NCBI RefSeq assembly: GCF_041429795.1
Contig: NZ_CP163424.1
Location: 372,001 to 436,000, forward strand
Source: Algimonas porphyrae
Lineage (GTDB): Bacteria; Pseudomonadota; Alphaproteobacteria; Caulobacterales; Maricaulaceae
Length of the DNA: 64,000 bases
Direction: 5' to 3'
The notes under the pieces were generated by a model that worked only from the letters and a program-made list of their open reading frames with translations, was not told the origin of the DNA and did no database searches. Positions 35,507 through 45,382 of this stretch are shown in pieces (positions within the stretch are counted from its first letter, which is position 1; each line of letters starts with the position of its first letter). Made by a program: the position numbers and the translations under genes.

Positions 35507-36511
35507 ATGAATACGAACTGGTCCGATTATCCTGTTTTCCTTGCCGTGGCCGAAGCCGGTTCGCTGACAGCCGCTGGCAAGGCGCTCGGCATGAGCCAGC
35601 CGACCGTCGGTCGGCGCATTCGCGCGCTTGAAGATCACTTCAAGACGCCGCTGCTCAAGCGCAAGGACGGACATCTGGTCCCGACCGTGTTCGGGCAGAG
35701 CATGCTCGACCATATACGTCGCATGCAGGATGAGGCAGCGGCGATCGACCGCAGTTCCGCCACGCTGGAAGACAGCCTGTCGGGCGTGGTGAGGCTCAGC
35801 GCGACCGAAGGGATCGGAACGGCCTGGCTGCCGGGGGTTATGCAGCGTTTCCGCGCTGAACATCCCGACATCCTGATGGATATCGGGATCGGATTTCAGA
35901 ATTACAATCTGGCCCAGCGTGAGGCCGATATCGCGCTGCGCTGGAAGACGCCTGGCGAGCAGAATTCGCTGATCGGACGCAAGGTCGCGGATGTCTCCTT
36001 CGGCCTGTTTGCGAGCCCGGAATATCTGGCGCTCGCCGGCGCGCCGAACAGCCTCGAAGAACTGTCACAGCATGACGGCGTGGTTGCATCCATCATGGAC
36101 GGCAAGATCCTCTGGGTCACGGATCCGGATACGGAAGAGCCGATTCACATGCCGGGTCGCATCACCTTCAAGTCCAACTCCATCTGGGCCTTCTATGAAG
36201 GGTTGGAACAGGGTTATGGGATCGGCATGCTCCCACTCTGCGGGGCGGCGGCGCAGGGGCGTCATCTGGTTCGCGTCATGCCTGAAATGGAACATAAGGA
36301 AGCGCTCTATCTGGTCGCGCACCAGGACCTGAAGCGCTCCGCGCGTATCCGCGCCGTGTTCGATTATCTGGTCGAAGCCTTCCGGCAGGATAGCGGCTTT
36401 TTCGATTGTGGCGGCGAGTCGGTCTTTTCGCCGGGCCGCTTCGATATTGCGCCGCCTTCGGCCTGTCGCGAAGACCGCGATCATGCGCATCTGTCGGTTG
36501 CTGCGGAATAG
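35507..36511 (+). CDS. LysR-family transcriptional regulator
   Basis: A 334-residue regulator with an N-terminal winged helix-turn-helix (residues about 5-62, AAGKALGMSQPTVGRRIRALE) and a LysR substrate-binding domain at about 90-290. The C-terminus runs about 40 residues beyond the usual end. It is divergent from the M28 peptidase operon with about 100 bp between starts, so control of that operon is possible. The promoter position suggests leaderless translation. Confidence 0.93.
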   Translation: MNTNWSDYPVFLAVAEAGSLTAAGKALGMSQPTVGRRIRALEDHFKTPLLKRKDGHLVPTVFGQSMLDHIRRMQDEAAAIDRSSATLEDSLSGVVRLSATEGIGTAWLPGVMQRFRAEHPDILMDIGIGFQNYNLAQREADIALRWKTPGEQNSLIGRKVADVSFGLFASPEYLALAGAPNSLEELSQHDGVVASIMDGKILWVTDPDTEEPIHMPGRITFKSNSIWAFYEGLEQGYGIGMLPLCGAAAQGRHLVRVMPEMEHKEALYLVAHQDLKRSARIRAVFDYLVEAFRQDSGFFDCGGESVFSPGRFDIAPPSACREDRDHAHLSVAAE

Positions 36512-36573
36512 GCGCTCTCTTCTAAACGGATTTGTCATTCGACCCGTCGCTCAACTGCGCTACGAGGCTGCTG

Positions 36574-37383
36574 ATGTCTGACTTTTCCTGCCCCCTTTGC
36601 AGCGGCTCTTCCTACGTTATTCTCGAAGCGGAGGCCGACTGGCTGGTTCGTGCGAAACGCGCGGATGACGAACGGCGCATGATCGGCGCGATCGTCGCAG
36701 GCGATCCCGATCTGTCATTTGGCGGCATTGTACGGTGCGAAGCATGCGGTCTTGCGACAGTCCGCACACCGCCTGCGCCGGACGCGCTCGGGCGTTTCTA
36801 TTCGGCCTATTATGCCTCGGCCAGCTACGGCACCAAGCGCGACAAGAAGATCAGACGTGCCGCCAAGCGTGTACGCCGCTTGCAGCGTCAGATCAGATCG
36901 GATGGGCGGCGCTTCCTCGATGTCGGGGCCAATCTCGGCTATGCGGTTGAAGGCGCGCGTCAGCAGGGGTTCGACGCCACCGGAATCGAAATCGATGGCG
37001 AGGCCGTGGCCCGCGCTCAGGCCGACTTTCCCCGGAATCGCTATATCGAAACGACTGTCGAAGCCTTTGCCGCGCAAGGGCAGCGCTTTGATCTTGTCTA
37101 TTGTTCGGAAGTCATCGAACATGCGCTGGATATTCGCGCCTTTGCGACCGCGCTGATGGATCTGGTCGCCCCGGGCGGTGTTCTGTTTGTAACGACACCG
37201 GCCGATGGGCACCGCGCGACACCGGACCCGCTCGTCAGCTGGGTCCAGGTCAAACCGCCGGAGCATCTGCATTGGTTTGCGAAGAGTCACCTGCTGTCTC
37301 TGTTCGATCGGCCTGATTTCGTGCCGCGCTTCTGGTTCAATCACAAGCCGGGTCACAAACTTGTGCTGCGCCGCGACGCCTGA
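36574..37383 (+). CDS. Zinc-ribbon class I SAM-dependent methyltransferase
   Basis: A 269-residue protein. The N-terminus carries two Cys pairs, CPLC at about residue 6 and CEAC at about 66, forming a probable zinc ribbon. The AdoMet-binding motif FLDVGANLGYAVEGA follows at about 112-126, with YCSEVIEHALD and PGGVLFVTTP. This architecture is common in methyltransferases acting on sugars or polyketides; the substrate is unknown. GAGG lies about seven bases before the ATG at 36574; an upstream TTG has no support. Confidence 0.88.
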   Translation: MSDFSCPLCSGSSYVILEAEADWLVRAKRADDERRMIGAIVAGDPDLSFGGIVRCEACGLATVRTPPAPDALGRFYSAYYASASYGTKRDKKIRRAAKRVRRLQRQIRSDGRRFLDVGANLGYAVEGARQQGFDATGIEIDGEAVARAQADFPRNRYIETTVEAFAAQGQRFDLVYCSEVIEHALDIRAFATALMDLVAPGGVLFVTTPADGHRATPDPLVSWVQVKPPEHLHWFAKSHLLSLFDRPDFVPRFWFNHKPGHKLVLRRDA

Positions 37384-37439
37384 TCGCCGCAATTGGCGTC
37401 TTGGCGAACCGGACAGGGCCGCCTAAGAGCCGCCTTCTG

Positions 37440-38213
37440 ATGAACGCACGCAAAGATACGATCGATTTCGGGTTTGAGCAGGTCCGCACGGCGGACAAGC
37501 AGGCCCGTGTAAAGCAGGTGTTCGACTCGGTTGCGCGCGATTACGACCGGATGAACGATGCGATGAGCCTCGGCATTCACCGGATCTGGAAAGATATGGC
37601 GATCACCAAGCTCAACCCCCAGCCCGGCGAGCGTCTGCTCGATGTGGCGGGGGGTACGGGCGACATTGCGCGGCGTTTCATCAGGGCGGCCAATATGGTG
37701 CGCGAACGTCGCGGCGGTGCCGCCGCCTCGGCTGTCATCCTCGATATCAACGACGAAATGCTGCTTGCCGGAATCGACCCGGTGAAGGATGCGGGTCTGG
37801 ACCTGACCCGGGTCTGCGCCAATGCGCAGCGCCTGCCGTTCGAAGACGGTCAATTCGATGCCGTCACCATTGCCTATGGCATTCGCAATGTCACCGACCG
37901 GATGGCCGCCCTGCGTGAATTTCACCGCGTCCTGAAGCCGGGCGGGCGGCTCGGCGTTCTGGAATTTTCGACCCCGCCCGAACCGCTGATCCGGCGCTTC
38001 TACGACGCCTATTCTTTTGCCGTGATCCCGCGACTGGGCGAACGGATCGCCGGTGATCGGGACAGCTATCAATATCTCGTCGAATCGATCCGGCGCTTTC
38101 CCAAGCAGGAACAGTTTGCGCAGATGATGCGCGAGGCTGGATTCGCCCGCGTCGACTATGCCGATTACAGTGCCGGAGTGAGCGCGTTTCACACAGGATG
38201 GAAGATCGCATGA
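37440..38213 (+). CDS. ubiE: Ubiquinone/menaquinone C-methyltransferase
   Basis: A 257-residue AdoMet-dependent enzyme that C-methylates demethylmenaquinol or the ubiquinone precursor benzoquinol. Family motifs are visible: FDSVARDYDRMNDAMSLGIH, LDVAGGTGDIARRF (motif I), IAYGIRNVTDR and RVLKPGGRLGVLEFS. The ATG at 37440 gives the usual length; a TTG at 37401 does not. The stop overlaps the start of the yciB-like gene (ATGA). Confidence 0.96.
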   Translation: MNARKDTIDFGFEQVRTADKQARVKQVFDSVARDYDRMNDAMSLGIHRIWKDMAITKLNPQPGERLLDVAGGTGDIARRFIRAANMVRERRGGAAASAVILDINDEMLLAGIDPVKDAGLDLTRVCANAQRLPFEDGQFDAVTIAYGIRNVTDRMAALREFHRVLKPGGRLGVLEFSTPPEPLIRRFYDAYSFAVIPRLGERIAGDRDSYQYLVESIRRFPKQEQFAQMMREAGFARVDYADYSAGVSAFHTGWKIA

Positions 38214-38881
38214 GCGATAAGGACATGAGCGACCAGGGCCTGTCGACTGACCTTCCCGATGAAGTCAGCGTCGGCGAGGCGGTCGAGGCCGCCAATGCTG
38301 CCCCGCGCCCCAATCATTTCTGGCTCGATTTCGGTCCGCTGCTGGTGTTTTTCGGAACGTTCCACTGGATTCGGCGCAGCAATCCGGACGACGCGCTGTT
38401 TATTGCCGCAGCCGTCTTTGCCGTTGCCGCCCTGATCGCATTGGCATTTGGCTGGCTGAAATACCGGACCGTCTCGTTCGTGCTGATCTTTTCGACGCTG
38501 GTCATTGTCGGTACGACGGCGCTGGCATTTTTCTTCGACAATAAGGTGTTCCTGTTCATGCGCCCGACCGCCGTCAACGGGCTGATGGGGCTGGGCGTGC
38601 TCGGGGGTGTGCTGTTCGGGAAGAATGTATTGCGCCTGTTGCTGGGCGGGACGTTCGCCCTGACCGATCGGGCTTGGACGATTCTCGCAATACGCTGGGG
38701 CCTGTTCTTTCTCTGCATCGCGCTCATCAATGAAATCGTCTGGCGAACCCAGACGGAAAGCTTCTGGGTTAATTTCAAGACGTTCGGCTTTCTGCCGATG
38801 ACACTCGTCTTCGCCTTCGCCCAGCTGCCCTTCATCCAGCGTCATGGTGGCCTGGTCGAAACGGCTGACGACGCCGCTTAG
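38210..38881 (+). CDS. yciB: Septation protein A / IspZ (YciB) family membrane protein
   Basis: A 223-residue inner-membrane protein with a 35-residue hydrophilic N-terminus and about five to six transmembrane helices. Family segments GPLLVFFGTF, RPTAVNGLMGLGVLGG and FWVNFKTFGFLPMTLVF are present. YciB proteins affect cell-envelope integrity and septation. The ATG at 38210 overlaps the ubiE stop by four bases; an ATG four codons earlier is possible. Confidence 0.9.
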   Translation: MSDKDMSDQGLSTDLPDEVSVGEAVEAANAAPRPNHFWLDFGPLLVFFGTFHWIRRSNPDDALFIAAAVFAVAALIALAFGWLKYRTVSFVLIFSTLVIVGTTALAFFFDNKVFLFMRPTAVNGLMGLGVLGGVLFGKNVLRLLLGGTFALTDRAWTILAIRWGLFFLCIALINEIVWRTQTESFWVNFKTFGFLPMTLVFAFAQLPFIQRHGGLVETADDAA

Positions 38882-39024
38882 GCCGTGTCTGGACCGACAT
38901 TGTAAGCGTATATTAACCCTGTTCCCGACCTCCTCTGGACCCGACTCCAACGGTCATTACCACCCTGATCAGACGGTCGCATCGGTCATGCGATTCGCCT
39001 TTACCGAAACGGGCGCTGGGCGGC

Positions 39025-39327
39025 GTGAGCGAAAGAGCAGGGTCGATGCAAATCACATCGTTGAAAGTGGGGCGGACAATTGCACGGCTCGATCTGACCC
39101 GACGCTATGCAAGGGCCAGCTCTGTCGATGCGGTCTATCTGCATCAGCTGGGCGCCGCACAGCGTCACGGGATTTTCGAGCCGTTCGATGCAGATGCGCG
39201 CGAGTTGAATGACTGGCTCTTATCGGTGCAGGCGGGGCGAGAGCTATGTCGCGCCGCCTGGGACGTTTTCGTGACGGATGGGGACATGACCGCTCCGAAA
39301 TCGCACAAGGCACCGAATGCCCGCTAG
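39025..39327 (+). CDS. Small hypothetical protein
   Basis: A frame of 100 codons from GTG 39025 (or 93 from ATG 39046) with a basic N-terminal half and a C-terminal segment LNDWLLSVQAGRELCRAAWD. Codon use is compatible with coding, but the ribosome binding site is weak (AGGG three bases before the ATG) and no family is recognised. It fills part of the gap between yciB and acnA; 38882-39024 holds nothing recognisable. Confidence 0.4.
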   Translation: MSERAGSMQITSLKVGRTIARLDLTRRYARASSVDAVYLHQLGAAQRHGIFEPFDADARELNDWLLSVQAGRELCRAAWDVFVTDGDMTAPKSHKAPNAR

Positions 39328-39388
39328 ACGGGAGAACGACCGCAAAAGGGCGCGTCTGACATAGACGGCGCCCAGTCAGCCTTAGACA

Positions 39389-39416
39389 TTGAATGCGCCG
39401 CCTCGCTTGCTATAAG
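39389..39416 (+). promoter_or_regulatory. Candidate acnA promoter
   Basis: -35-like TTGAAT (39389-39394) and -10-like TATAAG (39411-39416) are separated by 16 bases in an otherwise non-coding stretch, about 40 bp before the acnA ATG. AAAGGA lies six bases before that ATG. Confidence 0.45.
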
Positions 39417-39457
39417 CTAAAGCAACATATTCCCGTGTATTTCCTAAAGGACCACTC

Positions 39458-42148
39458 ATGGCGTCTCTGGACAGTTTCGGCTGCGAACGCGAGCTCACAG
39501 TCGGCTCGAAAACCTACCATTATTTCGATCTTGCCGTTGCGGAAGCGAACGGGCTGCCCGGAATTTCCAAACTCCCGCGCTCGCTCAAAGTGCTGCTGGA
39601 GAATCTGCTGCGTTTCGAAGACGGGAAAACAGTCAAGAAAGCCGACATCGAAGCCATGGCCAGCTGGCTGACAGAACGCCGGTCCAGCCACGAGATCGCC
39701 TACCGTCCGGCGCGGGTCCTGATGCAGGATTTTACCGGCGTTCCGGCCGTCGTCGATCTGGCCGCCATGCGTGACGCCATGGCCAATTTCGGGTCTGATC
39801 CCGAAAAGATCAATCCGCTCGTCCCGGTCGATCTGGTCATCGACCACTCGGTCATGGTCGATTATTTCGGGACAGAGGATAGTTACGAGAAGAATGTGGC
39901 GCGCGAATATGAGCGCAACGGCGAACGCTACGACTTCCTGAAATGGGGTCAGACGGCCTTTGATAATTTCGCCGTGGTCCCACCCGGCACGGGCATCTGC
40001 CACCAGGTGAATCTGGAATATCTGGCGCAGACCGTCTGGACGAAGGATGAGGGCGGCAAGACCTATGCCTATCCCGATACGCTGGTCGGTACGGATTCGC
40101 ACACGACCATGGTCAATGGTCTGGGCGTGCTGGGTTGGGGCGTGGGCGGTATCGAAGCCGAAGCCGCCATGCTCGGCCAGCCTGTCTCCATGCTGATTCC
40201 CGAAGTGGTCGGGTTCGAACTGACGGGCAAATTGCCCGAAGGCGCGACAGCGACCGATCTTGTTCTGCGTGTCGTGGAGATGCTCCGCGAAAAAGGCGTG
40301 GTCGGGAAATTTGTGGAATTTTACGGCAAAGGACTCGATTATCTGTCGCTCGAAGATTGTGCGACGATCGCCAATATGGCGCCGGAATATGGCGCGACTT
40401 GCGGTTTCTTCCCGGTCGATACGGACACGCTGCGTTATTTGCGTGCAACAGGCCGCGAAGAAGACCGCGTCGATCTCGTCGAAGCCTACACCAAGGCACA
40501 GGGCCTGTTCCGCACGGACGTGGTTCCAAGCTTCACCGACACGCTGCATCTGGACATGGAGACGGTGCGCCCGTCGCTGTCCGGTCCGAAGCGTCCGCAG
40601 GACCGCTTCAACCTTCAGGGCTCAGCCGACACGTTCCGCATGATCATGACCAAGGATTTCGAAAAGGCCGGCGATGCGTCCAACCCGATGCCGGTCGAAG
40701 GCCACGACTTTTCGGTCGATCATGGCCACGTCATGATCGCGGCCATCACATCCTGTACCAACACCTCCAACCCGTCCGTCATGATGGCGGCGGGCCTTGT
40801 TGCCAAGAAAGCGAACGAAGCCGGGCTGCAGGTTAAACCCTGGGTCAAGACCTCCACCGCACCAGGGTCGCAAGTGGTCGGTCAGTATCTCGAACGTTCC
40901 GGTTTGCAGGACGAGCTGGACAAGATCGGCTTCGACGTGGTCGGCTATGGCTGCACCACCTGTATCGGCAATTCCGGTCCGCTCGCGCCGCCGATCGCCA
41001 AGGCGATCGCCGACGGCGATCTGGTCAGCTGTTCCGTACTGTCGGGCAACCGCAATTTCGAAGGCCGGATCGGCCCGGACATCAAGGCGAACTTCCTCGC
41101 TTCACCGCCACTGGTCGTTGCCTATGCGCTGGCCGGGACGATGCATCACGACTTCGACAAGGATCCACTGGGTCAGGATGCGAACGGCAAGGATGTCTAT
41201 CTGCGCGATCTGTGGCCGACATCGGCTGAAATCGCCGAGGCTGTGCGGGGCTCGGTCACGCGCGAACTCTTCGAGCAGGAATATGCCGACGTATTCAAGG
41301 GCGATGACCGCTGGGCCGATATTCAGGTCGAAGGCGGTAAGGTCTATAACTGGAACCCGGCTTCCACCTATGTGCGCAACCCACCCTATTTCGAAGGGAT
41401 GGGCATCGACCCGGAACCGATTCGCGATGTGGACGGGGCCAATATTCTGGCGCTGCTAGGTGATTCGATCACGACCGACCACATTTCGCCCGCCGGCTCG
41501 ATCAAGTTTGATGGCCCCGCGGGTCGCTACTTGCAGGAACGCCAGGTCGCTCGCAACGAGTTCAACTCGTTCGGCTCGCGTCGCGGCAATCATGAAGTCA
41601 TGATGCGCGGCACATTTGCGAATATCCGGCTGAAAAACCTGATGGCGCCAGGGACGGCAGGCGGTGTGACCACATATGTCCCCACCGGTGAAGTCATGTC
41701 GATCTTCGATGCGGCGCAGCGCTACAAGGCGGACGGCAAGGATCTCGTCGTGTTTGCCGGCTCGCTCTATGGTAATGGCAGCTCGCGTGACTGGGCCGCC
41801 AAGGGCACGATCCTGCTGGGCGTGCGCGCCGTGATCGCGGAAAGCTTCGAACGCATCCACCGCTCCAACCTGATTGGAATGGGCGTTTTGCCGCTGGAAT
41901 TCATGAATGGCGATAACTGGGGCGATCTCGGCCTGACCGGCAGCGAGACTGTCTCGATCGGCGATATTGACGACATCAAGCCGATGGATGAGGTCGCAGT
42001 GACGATCACCATGAATGACGGCTCGTCCAGAACGATCACGACCAAGGTCCGGATCGATACGGATAATGAGCTGGAATATTACCGTAATGGCGGCATCCTG
42101 CATTATGTGCTGCGCAATCTGGCGCGCGAGGATCGCGCCGCCGCCTAG
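39458..42148 (+). CDS. acnA: Aconitate hydratase A
   Basis: An 896-residue [4Fe-4S] enzyme of the TCA cycle converting citrate to isocitrate. The three cluster cysteines are visible: Cys433 in [10 protein letters not shown], and Cys499 and Cys502 in [13 protein letters not shown]. The swivel domain with [14 protein letters not shown] is present near the C-terminus. Length and order match the AcnA/IRP1 branch. The gene is monocistronic, with its own promoter-like site and a strong terminator. Confidence 0.98.
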   Translation: MASLDSFGCERELTVGSKTYHYFDLAVAEANGLPGISKLPRSLKVLLENLLRFEDGKTVKKADIEAMASWLTERRSSHEIAYRPARVLMQDFTGVPAVVDLAAMRDAMANFGSDPEKINPLVPVDLVIDHSVMVDYFGTEDSYEKNVAREYERNGERYDFLKWGQTAFDNFAVVPPGTGICHQVNLEYLAQTVWTKDEGGKTYAYPDTLVGTDSHTTMVNGLGVLGWGVGGIEAEAAMLGQPVSMLIPEVVGFELTGKLPEGATATDLVLRVVEMLREKGVVGKFVEFYGKGLDYLSLEDCATIANMAPEYGATCGFFPVDTDTLRYLRATGREEDRVDLVEAYTKAQGLFRTDVVPSFTDTLHLDMETVRPSLSGPKRPQDRFNLQGSADTFRMIMTKDFEKAGDASNPMPVEGHDFSVDHGHVMIAAITSCTNTSNPSVMMAAGLVAKKANEAGLQVKPWVKTSTAPGSQVVGQYLERSGLQDELDKIGFDVVGYGCTTCIGNSGPLAPPIAKAIADGDLVSCSVLSGNRNFEGRIGPDIKANFLASPPLVVAYALAGTMHHDFDKDPLGQDANGKDVYLRDLWPTSAEIAEAVRGSVTRELFEQEYADVFKGDDRWADIQVEGGKVYNWNPASTYVRNPPYFEGMGIDPEPIRDVDGANILALLGDSITTDHISPAGSIKFDGPAGRYLQERQVARNEFNSFGSRRGNHEVMMRGTFANIRLKNLMAPGTAGGVTTYVPTGEVMSIFDAAQRYKADGKDLVVFAGSLYGNGSSRDWAAKGTILLGVRAVIAESFERIHRSNLIGMGVLPLEFMNGDNWGDLGLTGSETVSIGDIDDIKPMDEVAVTITMNDGSSRTITTKVRIDTDNELEYYRNGGILHYVLRNLAREDRAAA

Positions 42149-42174
42149 GCGAAACGCCCCAATTCGTATGATAG

Positions 42175-42200
42175 AAAGCGGCCCTGCGGGGCCGCTTTTT
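42175..42200 (+). terminator. Rho-independent terminator of acnA
   Basis: Ten-base stem AAAGCGGCCC / GGGCCGCTTT (42175-42184, 42189-42198) with TGCG loop, ending in five T. Confidence 0.92.
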
Positions 42201-42236
42201 CGTTGCGTTACTGTGATTGGGCGACAAGATTGATCA

Positions 42237-43121
42237 ATGATGACACGTCTGATCCAAGTTCTGATCGCCATGGTACTCGCACCGCTTGTGACGGCCTGTG
42301 TTTCTGATGATCTGGTTCGGCAGACGCCATTCACGGCTGAGCAGATCCGAGCCCAGCAAGTTGCAATCGACAGGCTGATCGACGGTGACGTTGACGGTCT
42401 TATCGCTCTGTCTTCAGATGAGTTTCAGGCGCTCGAGAATGTCGAAGACACGATGGTCAAAATCATGACCATTGCCAACGCGCATCCTATCAGTCCGGTC
42501 ATCATAACGGGCGAGCACCGGGTGAATGATACGACAAGCGACGCTTACCCATTGCAGTACGGTGTCTGGGAGTCAGCGTATGGCGACGGATATTTGATCA
42601 TCGAACTGGTCACGGAAGCCAATCCAGACTGTTGTAAACTCCGGCATGTCAATCTGACGACGCTTGATGAAAGTCCGGTCGGTCGCCATGATTGGGCGTC
42701 TTCAGACACAGGACCCGTAAGGCTGCTCATACTGGGTTTGGCGGTGCTCATACCGGCTTTCTGTCTGGTTACCGCCATTGTCTGTGTCCGGGATAAGGCG
42801 ATCAGGCGAAAATGGCTCTGGGTTCCCTTCATTCTGATCGGTTTGTGGGGAGTGCAGCTGAATTGGACGACCGGCGCACTTCGCCCCAATTTCTTTTCCT
42901 ATGCGGATGGCAGCGTCACTTTTTCCTTCATAAAATTCCAGTTACTCGGGGCGGGTGTGACGCGCGGCGGGCCGTTCATGCCTTGGATAATCGATCTGGG
43001 CACACCTGTCGGGGCGATTCTGTACTGGGCCATGCGTCGCAGGTTGAAACGGGCGAGTAATAAGCCGGGGCAGGAGAATGCACCGCCCGACCTCGTCTCC
43101 GAAGAGGCAGACAGGGTCTGA
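42237..43121 (+). CDS. Membrane protein with lipoprotein-like N-terminus, unknown function
   Basis: A 294-residue protein. The N-terminus looks like a lipoprotein signal (lipobox LVTAC, Cys21). A soluble domain spans about 22-155 with a Cys pair in PDCCKLRH. Then come three to four hydrophobic segments at about 160-180, 197-212, 228-240 and 250-265, and a hydrophilic tail. A lipid anchor plus several transmembrane helices is unusual. Base composition is somewhat lower in G+C than neighbours. No family recognised. Confidence 0.7.
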   Translation: MMTRLIQVLIAMVLAPLVTACVSDDLVRQTPFTAEQIRAQQVAIDRLIDGDVDGLIALSSDEFQALENVEDTMVKIMTIANAHPISPVIITGEHRVNDTTSDAYPLQYGVWESAYGDGYLIIELVTEANPDCCKLRHVNLTTLDESPVGRHDWASSDTGPVRLLILGLAVLIPAFCLVTAIVCVRDKAIRRKWLWVPFILIGLWGVQLNWTTGALRPNFFSYADGSVTFSFIKFQLLGAGVTRGGPFMPWIIDLGTPVGAILYWAMRRRLKRASNKPGQENAPPDLVSEEADRV

Positions 43122-43154
43122 AATGTGAGCATGGTCACAAGGACCGTCATTAAG

Positions 43155-43199
43155 TGAGAATAATTCTCATTTAGCTATTGTAGTTGCAAATAATTCGCA
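43155..43199 (+). promoter_or_regulatory. Twin Fur-type dyads upstream of the siderophore receptor
   Basis: TGAGAATAATTCTCA (43155-43169) is a perfect 15-bp dyad closely matching Fur-box half-sites. TGCAAATAATTCGCA (43185-43199), an imperfect copy with the same AATAATT core, starts exactly 30 bp later. Both lie 38-82 bp before the receptor ATG, in an AT-rich stretch suited to a promoter. Iron repression by Fur is the likely reading. Confidence 0.8.
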
Positions 43200-43236
43200 T
43201 TAAGCGCCCCTCGACTTATTCTAGGGGACCCACCTC

Positions 43237-45357
43237 ATGCGCAAATCCGCACTCATACTCAGTACCATTCTGGCCAATGCCGGGCTGGTGGCACCCGCTT
43301 TCGCCGATGACGGCCCGTTCGACGATGAAGTCATCGCCACGGGCACGTATCTGTCGATCGACAAGATCAATGCAGTGAAGACACCGACGCCGATCATCGA
43401 TATTCCGCAGTCTCTGACCATCATCACGGCGGAGACGATCCGCGATCAGTCCTTCCAGAGCATTGGCGACATTACCCGCTACTCGCCCGGCGTGAATATC
43501 AGCCAGGGCGAAGGCCATCGTGATGCGATCATCATTCGCGGCAACCAGACGACGGCAGACTTCTTTCAGGACGGCGTGCGCGACGATGTGCAATATTACC
43601 GCCCGCTCTATAATCTGCAGCAGGTCGAAATCCTGCGCGGCGCCAATGCGCTGCTGTTCGGGCGCGGCGGTGTCGGCGGCATCGTCAATCGCGTCACAAA
43701 GACGGCTGACAGCACGGATAGTTTTACCACGCTGGACGCCAGCATCGATACATTCGGTGCTGCTTACGGCGCAGTCGATTATAATCAGCCCTTGTCGGAC
43801 CGGGTCGGCCTGCGGGTGAACGGTTTTGTCGAAAGCCTGAACAATCACCGCGACTTCTTCGATGGGGACCGATTCGGGATCAATCCGACGCTCGGGATCG
43901 AGCTGGGTCCGCAAACAGCGCTCGATCTGTCCTATGAATATCTGGACGATGACCGCGTCGTCGATCGGGGCGTGCCATCCGTGAATGTCGCGACCGGGCC
44001 GGACGTTCCGCTCGAGGGCTTCGACAATACCTTCTTCGGATCGCCCGATCAGAACTTCACAACCCTGCAGGCGCACATTCTGCGCGGCCGGGCCGATCAC
44101 CAGTTCAACGATATGCTGCGGGGCAATGTCACCTTGCAATATGCCGATTATGACAAGGTCTATCAAAACCTCTATGCCAGTGAGGAAGTGGTCTTGACCA
44201 ACGGGATATTCCCGCAGGTCGAGCTGGATGGCTACCGCGATACGACCGACCGCAACAATTTCGTCGCCCAGGCCAATCTGGTCGGTGAGTTCGATACAGG
44301 CCCGATCGGACACACGGTGCTGGTGGGCGTGGAATATGCGTCCCAGCACACAGATAATGCCCGTCTGGATAATGTGTTTGCGCAGAATAATGACGATCAG
44401 CTCTTCATTCCGTTCAGCGACCCGCTGAACATTCCCGCCTTCGGCTTTACCGACCCTGCACGGGACCGGAAATCGAATGTCTATGTGCTCTCAGCCTACG
44501 CCCAGAACCAGATCGATCTGACGGATCAGTTCAAGGTCGTTCTCGGTGCCCGGTTCGACAGTTTCGACATCGATGTGACCGACATACAGAACAATGCGCA
44601 GTTCACGCGCAAGGATGAAGAGATCACGCCGCGCATCGGTGCGATCTTCAAGCCGGTCGATAATATGTCGTTCTATGCCAGCTATAGCGAGACTTTCACA
44701 CCGCGTTCGGGCGACCAGTTCCTGACGCTCGATCTAGATACGGCCTCGACCCGTCCGCAATTCACCGAAAACCTCGAAGCCGGGGCGAAATGGGATGTGC
44801 GACCGGATCTAAGCGTCACAGCTGCCATCTTCCAGCTGGACCGCGAGGGCTTCACATCGATCGACCCGAACAATCAGCAACAATTGATCACGATAGACGG
44901 GGCGAGCGTCAAAGGCCTCGAATTGCAACTGATCGGGCAGCTGACACAGGCCTGGTCGATCAATGCGGGCTATTCCTATCTGGACGGCGAGGTCGAGGAC
45001 CTCAGCTTTGCCGGCGGGGTCGTCGGGGCGGGGGGGCTGGACGGCAATGAGCCGCGTCAGACACCGACGCACACACTCTCCGTCTGGAACAATTATCAGC
45101 TTAATGACCGGTTGGGTCTCGGGCTGGGCGCGACTTACCAAGACAGCTATTTCGTGCGTGAAGACAATAGCGTCGAAGTGCCGGACTTCGTCCGGGTCGA
45201 CGCGGCGCTCTTCTATGATGTGTCGGACGATCTGCGCCTGCAGCTCAATGTCGAAAACCTGTTCGACACAGATTATTTCCCTGACGCGCACAGCAATGAC
45301 AACATATCGACGGGAGCGCCGATCAATGCGCGCTTTACCGTGATGAGCCGCTTCTAG
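43237..45357 (+). CDS. TonB-dependent siderophore receptor
   Basis: A 706-residue outer-membrane receptor with signal peptide (cleavage near APAFA, residue 23), TonB-box region DEVIATGTYL, and a plug domain with the siderophore-receptor hallmarks DIPQSLTIITAETIRDQ and VEILRGANALLFGRGGVGGIVN. The barrel ends in an aromatic C-terminus (VMSRF). Fur-type operators upstream support a role in ferric-siderophore uptake. No siderophore biosynthesis or inner-membrane transporter genes are adjacent, so it may take up foreign siderophores. Confidence 0.95.
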   Translation: MRKSALILSTILANAGLVAPAFADDGPFDDEVIATGTYLSIDKINAVKTPTPIIDIPQSLTIITAETIRDQSFQSIGDITRYSPGVNISQGEGHRDAIIIRGNQTTADFFQDGVRDDVQYYRPLYNLQQVEILRGANALLFGRGGVGGIVNRVTKTADSTDSFTTLDASIDTFGAAYGAVDYNQPLSDRVGLRVNGFVESLNNHRDFFDGDRFGINPTLGIELGPQTALDLSYEYLDDDRVVDRGVPSVNVATGPDVPLEGFDNTFFGSPDQNFTTLQAHILRGRADHQFNDMLRGNVTLQYADYDKVYQNLYASEEVVLTNGIFPQVELDGYRDTTDRNNFVAQANLVGEFDTGPIGHTVLVGVEYASQHTDNARLDNVFAQNNDDQLFIPFSDPLNIPAFGFTDPARDRKSNVYVLSAYAQNQIDLTDQFKVVLGARFDSFDIDVTDIQNNAQFTRKDEEITPRIGAIFKPVDNMSFYASYSETFTPRSGDQFLTLDLDTASTRPQFTENLEAGAKWDVRPDLSVTAAIFQLDREGFTSIDPNNQQQLITIDGASVKGLELQLIGQLTQAWSINAGYSYLDGEVEDLSFAGGVVGAGGLDGNEPRQTPTHTLSVWNNYQLNDRLGLGLGATYQDSYFVREDNSVEVPDFVRVDAALFYDVSDDLRLQLNVENLFDTDYFPDAHSNDNISTGAPINARFTVMSRF

Positions 45358-45382
45358 CGCTCCCAATCGGGCTCAGGCGTCT

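Noticed and set aside
39410-40549. 379-codon minus-strand open frame opposite acnA
   Set aside because: Antisense shadow of a gene with intact iron-sulphur ligands; no independent coding evidence.
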